This document shows positions 57,781 through 64,000 of a DNA stretch of 64,000 nt, in pieces. The number at the start of each line of letters is the position of its first letter. Position 1 is the stretch's first letter. The DNA comes from Linum tenue (Eukaryota; Streptophyta; Magnoliopsida; Malpighiales; Linaceae), in contig CAMGYJ010000007.1 in NCBI GenBank assembly GCA_946122785.1, positions 1,814,909-1,878,908 of the forward strand, in the 5' to 3' direction. Under the pieces are notes generated by a model. The model worked only from the letters and a program-made list of their open reading frames with translations, was not told the DNA's origin and did not search any database. Position numbers and translations under genes: made by a program.

Positions 57781-60700
57781 CTACTCGGTCATTGCAACGA
57801 TTGGCAGTCCCCTGCAACGATCGGTGAAAAAACATTCAAATGCCAAACACTGATATATGCCACTATTGAGTAAAGAGCAATCACACAAATCAATCCAGCA
57901 ACAGCTTACCATCCACCATGCCTCGAGAAGTAGTCATTGTCCAGCGAAATGGCGAGGGCTAGAGTTATGGCTCTTTCAGAGAGACTCAGAGGACGGGCAA
58001 CTTCCAGTTCTTGAACCTACTCAAAGAGGGGGGAAAGCTTAAAATTAATTTCATAGGCCAGAGTGAAAAGGAAGGGAAGACCTTGTCTTCATGACGAGAG
58101 ATTCGCTTACCGGACTAGAACGGTTAATGTCCTGACTTCCAAACCGTATCACGTACTGCCCAGCATCTGTAAATATCTGTGTTGCATCACAGGAAGAATA
58201 AACTCAGCTACTTCATTTCGTTTCTACCAATGGCAACAGGCACTAGAAACGATGAAAGAAAACGCATCTCGCTTTGGCATCTAAAGATCTCAATGAAAAA
58301 ACATAATCCTTATTCAGCAAACATTGGCCACGGGACTAATGAACAACGAAAAATAAACCCTTCTCAATGTAAATATCTGCATTGCATCACAGGAAGAATA
58401 AACTCAGCTACTTCGCTTCATTTCCGCCAACGGTAACAGAAAGAAAACAACAAGCATATAACCACTTGTCATACAATAAAGTTTCGGATCAAACAATAAT
58501 CTTTTTGAGACAACTAGTAACAAGAATAAAATAGTAGCGTAGAGAACATTTTATGTTAATAGATCAACTATAACGAAGCTAACCTCAAACCCGAAGCCCC
58601 TCCAATCACGATCAATCTGAGCCAGCACTTGATCATCAATGTCTTTCAAAGTGAAAGTCCAATTCCAAAGCCCAGGATTTTCAACCACTGCAAATTGCTT
58701 ATTTCTGCAAAGGACATCGTGTCAGTTCCGAAAAGCTCTACTGGAGCCAAAATTAGGTTTAGGGTGCTTGATTCATTTCTAAATGGAATGTCTAAGGTGT
58801 TTATGGGTTTTTAAAAACACAGTAAGCTTCTACCACACACACAAAAACACAGTAAGCTAGCACAACAAAATTTTACTAATCTTTTAATAGAGACATACTG
58901 TGAGCTCCCAGCTTATGACCTCACACGTTATTTAGAAGTAACAAAAATGTTTCAGACATACTGTTAGCTTATGAAAAGTTTCAGACCAGTTACAAAAGCT
59001 TAAGGTGACAATTTATTGATCTAACTTCCTAGCTGACGTTCAAGCTCAAACAACATACAGCAACAAAACATCCAAGTTCGTAAGGTCAAAACTGTTGTAT
59101 GGCCCAAAATCCAGGTGCAACCTTGATTGCAAGGTGAGTAACTGAATAAGGAAACTCATGCAAATTCAAGATTACCCAAGGTACAAGTCATAGATCCTCC
59201 TCCATAGGTGCCACCGTCTATGAACCACGCCGATCTCCTAGAAGAGGAACAAGGACCAAAAATTAACCAGGCTGCAACCATCAGTCAAAAGGTCTCAGAT
59301 GTATAGCAAACTATGGTAATATTACCTTGCCATTGATCTCTACATATATTGAGCTAGTTAACCACCAAAAAGGCCTCCGGACCTAAATCAACCAAAGTAG
59401 GCAACTCTATGACACTGAGCTGATCCAAATTTTAAGCAGCCAGCAACAGCAGCATAGTTCAATGGAATTCATTATCTGAAGTGCTCACCCTGAACAACTC
59501 ATTTGCCATGGCATCAGATACCAAGGCAACAAAAGGACGTCTGGTACGAAGAAACTGCAATGATAAGTGAAAAGTTCATAAATTATATTCTCACACTTGA
59601 AAAAATGACATGCAAGGGAAGGGGCAAAAGAAACTATGAAGCTTCAGACACAAATATAATACCTGCCTAGCTAACAGGTTACTCTGTTCACGGATGAGGC
59701 CTACAGGCTGCAAAACAAACAAAACATTGCATAATAATGCATGAAAATCTGTCTACCAAACATGTTTTATCTCATAGATTAAAAGCAAGAAAGCATATAT
59801 CTGCAACTGCATGGAAGAATACTCACTGCTTGGGGGTAACAAACATCTACGACTGCGTAACGGTTCTCCTGCAACAACAAAAGAGCTTAAGAATATTGAT
59901 ACAAGCCAAAGTACAATTGAGCAATGAGTATCACCAAAGCAAAGACAACCTATTAACAGGGGTCAAGTGGTGTAGCAGAAAAGCATAACACAATTTTCAC
60001 TAAACACAAAATATCTAAGCAAAATAACTAGTTGTTAAGAGCTTGATGCTCAAGAAATATTAGAAACAACTATTTGATAACTGAGTTGCACCCAACTGCA
60101 GATATGTGCTCTACTAGGTAGCAAATACCTGTTCAAAACCTAGCATAAGATTTGCCCACTCAATATCTCTGGTGATCAGTAAATTGGACCTTGCAAGAAG
60201 AGGTGCAACCTGAGCCTGCAGAACAAATCAAGGCCAGTTACCAAGACCATAAGTACGAAACTATCGGGCCCCTTACGACTGGACATAGTTCTTCTCCAAG
60301 CAATGAAATGAACTCATCAAACTCACCTCCTCTGGGGATGTTGGCTTGAGATAACCAGACAACGGCTGGCTGGGAGGAGGCTGTTCAAGAACTACTGTAC
60401 CATCATGGTCAGAACTTTGTGAAAAGCATCTGTCTTCTACCCGCAAACCGCGATACTTATTGTTCTGCAACCTTTTCTTAGCAGATTTCTCGGCCTTCTT
60501 ATCTAAAACCCACAGCTCAGCAAGGAAATTCCTACTCAAGCGACTATCATTTGCTGCAGCACCGTGCTGAAACCGGTAAGAAATGGCTTCCGCCCCGTGT
60601 TTGACTACTTTCAAACGGGAGAAGTTTCCTCCAATTTCAGGCGGCATTGCATATCTACCAAACACATTCCTTGCAACGATCGCTGCTCCTTTCACAGAAT

Positions 60701-60878
60701 GTAAATGTCGAGCAGCCGAGTAATTAAATGGAGACGCCGATTCTGGACACACTCTCATCGGAGATTGAACATCTTTACTTAGAGCACTTGAACAGGACGA
60801 ATTAGACCCCCCGAATTGAGAAACCAAAGACCTATTACTACTCCTGAGAAACAGGTGGGAACTCTTGGTCCAATTCAT
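57781..60878 (-). CDS. Scramblase-like protein, probably mitochondrial
   Basis: Eleven exons on the minus strand (60327-60878, 60129-60215, 59827-59868, 59663-59707, 59489-59554, 59326-59382, 59176-59237, 58584-58704, 58111-58176, 57910-58016, 57781-57811) total 1236 nt, 411 residues, all in phase. The N-terminus is Ser/Arg-rich like a mitochondrial presequence. The rest is the phospholipid-scramblase/AIM25 fold: LSGYLKPTSPEEAQVAPLLA, RPFVALVSDAM, RRPFWWLTSSIYVEINGK, VVHRRWHLWRRIYDLYLG, WNWTFTLKD, FGFEIFTDAGQYVIRFG and ARPLSLSERAITLALAISLD. Family members are linked to lipid movement between bilayer leaflets and, in yeast, to mitochondrial inheritance. The minus-strand sequence CTGCTGCAG just before GAACTTGGGTAAACGATG suggests a 5' UTR intron. 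The second half of intron 8 holds a duplicated copy of exon 9-adjacent sequence (58359-58430). Confidence 0.9.
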
Positions 60879-61764
60879 CGTTTACCCAAGTTCCTGCAGC
60901 AGAGAATAAAAAGGCAAAAGACACTTAATCAAGAATCAAAAAAATAAAATTGATCGATTGATATCGCCAAGAATGCGAAAGATAGGTAACAGAAAGCACA
61001 CGAATGCAACAACAAGAAGAAGAAGAGGATCGCACGATCGAAGACATTCATTACTCTTTCGATATTCTCTCTCCTCTAATTCTCCTGGTAAGAAACAGAA
61101 AAGTTGGGGGAGAATCGCCGAAGAAGATGAAACTCACACGGAACTCCAGAAGCAGTTTCTTGTTTGCCGCCGACACTTCTACTCCAAAGTCTGAAAATGC
61201 CGAAAAATCATTCTGCAGTTCGAATGGCGCGAACTTTTTTTTTTTTTTTTTGAGAACTGAATTAGGGGTCGCTTGGGTTTCCGGTTTAGAGTTCGGTAAA
61301 TTTGGGGACGGCGGCGATGGCAACTGGAATCGAAGAAGTCTCTGCGGTAGGGGGAAGAGGTAGGAACTGGGATGGGAGTGGGTACAGAAGAGAAGAAGAT
61401 TTACCATTTCAAGAACAAACTTGTACGGCCCAAATCAATCGGGCCAAGCTACTAACACGGACTAAGAAAAGCCCAAGGCCAAGCTACTAACACGGAATAA
61501 GAAAAGCCCAACTCAGATGGGCCCTTCGTGAGGCCTAATATAAGAACAACACCAATTGGCGACTAGGGTGTTGATCAATTCACTAATTTGCATCATCAAA
61601 CAATGACACTCGGAAAACCACAGAATGGAAAAGGCCAGAGCTCTAAAATTAAACCAGTTAACAGCCTTTTGCATTCCTAATCCCGCTACCCAGTTGACGT
61701 TCAACCCGACACTTTGAACATTCACCCTCTGTTACGGTCAACTACCACTTCTGCGCGATTGATT
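60879..61764. promoter_or_regulatory. Upstream region of the scramblase-like gene
   Basis: Contains the probable 5' UTR intron acceptor (about 60896-60900), GAAGAAGAAGAGG purine repeats, a T tract at 61230-61249 and a short duplicated segment CCAAGCTACTAACACGGA (61443 and 61481). No gene is evident. The right part is the 3' flank of the 3xHMG-box gene. Confidence 0.45.
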
Positions 61765-63996
61765 CTAGGCTGACGTCCCGGCGGCAGCGGCAGCAGCAGC
61801 AGAGGACTTGTTGTACTCTTCCATTTCCTTCTTGTAAGCATCCATGGCTTCTGCGGCTTTCGCATTCCAGACTTGCCTCTCCTCCTCGCTCAGTTCCTAC
61901 AATGTAACAACGAAATCACCATCAGTCGGATTCACATTCTCCAGCAACTTGGTTGGAGAAGTGAGGAGTTTTCTGATCTTCTTGTTATTATTACCTTCCA
62001 CTTCACAGAGATCAGTGCAGTGATGGTGGAGTTGTTTGTTCCGGGGCGCTCGGCCATCAAGCTTTTCCTTGTTTCCTTGCTGCAGCAAAACCAAGAAGGG
62101 GAGGATTCATTCAGCATTTTACAATTCCTTGAGTGTTCCATCCATGGAGGGAAGGGGGGTGAATGATGTTGAGAATTGTTCACCTGAACAATAAGAAAGA
62201 GGATGCAGGCTTCTTTGGCTTGTTAGGATCTGCAGCCTGGTCCTTCTTCTTCTTCTGTTTAATCTCTTTAGTTTTCTGCATAATCACCACCGAACAGATT
62301 TAGCTAAGATATATGAGCTCAATCAAGGACCTATAGATGTTAGAGAGCAGCAAACCTTGATTATGTTTTCTGTTTTTTCCTTCTTCTTCAGCAGTTGCAT
62401 GGCTTCCTGCTTGTGAAGTTTCAACAGTTCTTCCTCTTCCTTCTTCACATGCGAGGCTTCTTCCTCCTTTTTCAGCTTGTAAGCCTCCATCTCAATCAGG
62501 TAATTCTCCTTGTTCTTCTTTGCCACCTGCACAAAAAACAGAAGGGTGTATAAGACAACCTGCAAGGCTACTAATATAGTAAAAGGCCTGGTTTGGAGGG
62601 GGTCTCTGGCCATGAACAGACCTCTTCATAAGGAGCTTTCTTTTTCTCTGACATGTTTTTCCATTCTTCACCAGTGATCTTTGCAACCTGCCAATCAGAC
62701 CCAACTCCAGCCATGAGAACAGATAATAAAAAGAAGGCAATCTGGAACATAAAACAGAAGGGAGAAGCATGAGATTCTTCTTAAGTTACCTCAGTAACAT
62801 TCTTGTTCTCAGCAACCAGTGCAGCCCTTCTCTCATTAGTGTAGATGAAGAAAGCTGACATTGGTTGCTTGGGCTTCAATGGGTCTTTCTCTTTCCTACA
62901 TTAGAACAAGCGACACCAAGATATCAGTATTTCTGCTATAGGATGATGCACTATCAAAATTCATAAACAATGCTACAAGAACATCAGTAAGGGGATTCTA
63001 ATTACTTGGGTTTCTTATTCCCTTGATCATCAGCTTCGTGCTTGAATTGAAGGTACTGCTCAAGCAACTCCATGGCTGTCTTCTGCTTCTGATCCTCTTC
63101 CAGGAGCTTCATGGCTTCAGTCTCGCGCTTCTCCTTTGCCATCACCTGCAAGTAGACTTCCTTCTCAGCCTGATACTTCTCCTGGTACGGCTTCTTTTCC
63201 TCTGCACTCGCTGTCTTCCACTTAGCTCCCAGAATGACGGAGACTTCTTTGAAATCAGCATTTGGATTATCCTTCTTCATCTACACACACAAAATTGACA
63301 AACAAGAACAGAGATCATCATCACCATTTCCAGACATTTCCATGGTAGCTAGCAGAAAACCACCAATTCCTATCGCACTATCTTACCTCAGCCCATTGAT
63401 CTTTGTACCAGAGGATATAAGGCGGAGACGGCCTTTTCTTTTCAGCCCCGCCCTTCTTTTTCTTCTTCTTGTCTTTGTCATCTTGCTCGTTGTCTTTCAA
63501 TATCAGGAAGTTCTGTGAGGAAAATCAACAAACACCTTGAGTGCAAAATATAGATGCCGAGGTTGAACACATAAACATCCAGATGGAAAATCAATAAACA
63601 CATTGAGAGTAACCATTATAATCCGAGTATGATCACATATTCACATCAATATACAGATCTATGCATCTAAGGAGAAAAAATAATAAAATGTAAGTGAAAG
63701 GAACTCACGAGATTGGGCTTGAACTCCTTCAGCTTCTGCAATTTCTTGAGCTCCGCCTGCAACTTCTCCTGCTCTTTCCCCTTGTTCTCGAGCTCCTCTT
63801 CTCTCGCTCTCAGCATCTCGTCTTTCTCCTTCAACATCTCCTCCGTCTTCTCCTTCTCCAGTGTCAGTTTCTGAAGCATTTCCTGCATCTGCTCCAGCTC
63901 TTTGTCGAAGGACGACGACTGCTGCTGCTTGCCGCCTCTGGCCGCCTTCCCCTTGACCTTCTTCGCCGATGACAGAATCTCGCTGTTCTCCTTCAT
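61765..63996 (-). CDS. 3xHMG-box chromosomal protein, 5' end outside the window
   Basis: Nine exons on the minus strand (63709-63996, 63387-63512, 63006-63280, 62790-62895, 62622-62687, 62356-62526, 62184-62275, 61995-62079, 61765-61896) give at least 446 residues in one frame. An N-terminal coiled coil (about residues 27-92, EKTEEMLKEKDEMLRAREEE) is followed by three HMG boxes: KRPSPPYILWYKDQWAEMKK; DPLKPKQPMSAFFIYTNERR with KITGEEWKNMSEKKKAPYEE; DPNKPKKPASSFFLFSKETR with ALISVKWKELSEEERQVW. This is the plant-specific 3xHMG-box1/2 family, which associates with condensed mitotic and meiotic chromosomes. The ATG at 63996 may be internal, since relatives carry a short leader before it. The C-terminus is an Ala-rich tail. 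Confidence 0.92.
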
Positions 63997-64000
63997 CGGA

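Noticed and set aside
60273..60878. Scramblase-like exon 1 considered as a separate 201-residue gene
   Set aside because: It is cut by a GTGAGT donor at 60327, after which downstream exons continue the family in phase.
63023..63972. Leu-rich plus-strand frames resembling membrane proteins
   Set aside because: They are antisense to the Lys/Glu-rich coiled coil and HMG boxes; leucine runs are complements of AAG and GAG codons.

Overview
The window is nuclear DNA from a flowering plant, most likely a eudicot. Most genes have several GT-AG introns, intergenic DNA is AT-rich and full of small DNA transposons, and the encoded families are plant-typical (WRKY group III, S-protein homologue, F-box/LRR, plant 3xHMG-box, LRR receptor-like protein). 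I could not fix the species. Where I give exons, I placed them by hand from splice sites, frame and family conservation.

Layout. 1-876: 5' half of an LRR receptor-like protein gene on the minus strand, broken by one nonsense codon. 2318-3523: Mutator-like element with two hairpins and a long TC microsatellite. 4828-5259: secreted S-protein homologue. 5555-6102: solo LTR. 6283-6987: hAT-type element. 7160-20700: tandem array in which a roughly 2-kb non-coding block occurs three times and an F-box/LRR gene twice, one copy intact (12653-14107) and one with a premature stop (18662-20114). 21703-23011: third F-box gene with two frameshifts. 26355-26822: small Ser/Gln-rich protein of unknown function. 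30070-32179: group III WRKY factor. 32748-33632: conserved plastid-type membrane protein with an 18-nt micro-exon. 34818-37861: DFR/anthocyanidin-reductase-like SDR. 39809-42142: nucleoporin SEH1. 42463-43772: dead UDP-glycosyltransferase split by a hAT-like element. 44295-46963: galactokinase with altered sugar-binding residues. 49345-49749: putative secreted peptide precursor. 52642-53256: plant protein of unknown function. 55709-57528: Pack-MULE carrying an aspartic-protease fragment, with a second MULE-type element nested in one arm. 57781-60878: mitochondrial scramblase-like protein. 61765-63996: 3xHMG-box protein, 5' end beyond the window.

The genes form no operon or cluster. SEH1, galactokinase, scramblase-like and 3xHMG-box are housekeeping functions; the LRR receptor, F-box and UGT loci are fast-evolving families showing birth-and-death evolution. 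The most distinctive content is (1) transposons whose exact target-site duplications can be read directly, (2) the Pack-MULE and its nested insertion, (3) the F-box array with a repeated non-coding block and a ghost of a lost copy, and (4) the galactokinase with an intact frame but changed catalytic-pocket signature. I found no CRISPR array, rRNA or tRNA gene, and no wholly new system.
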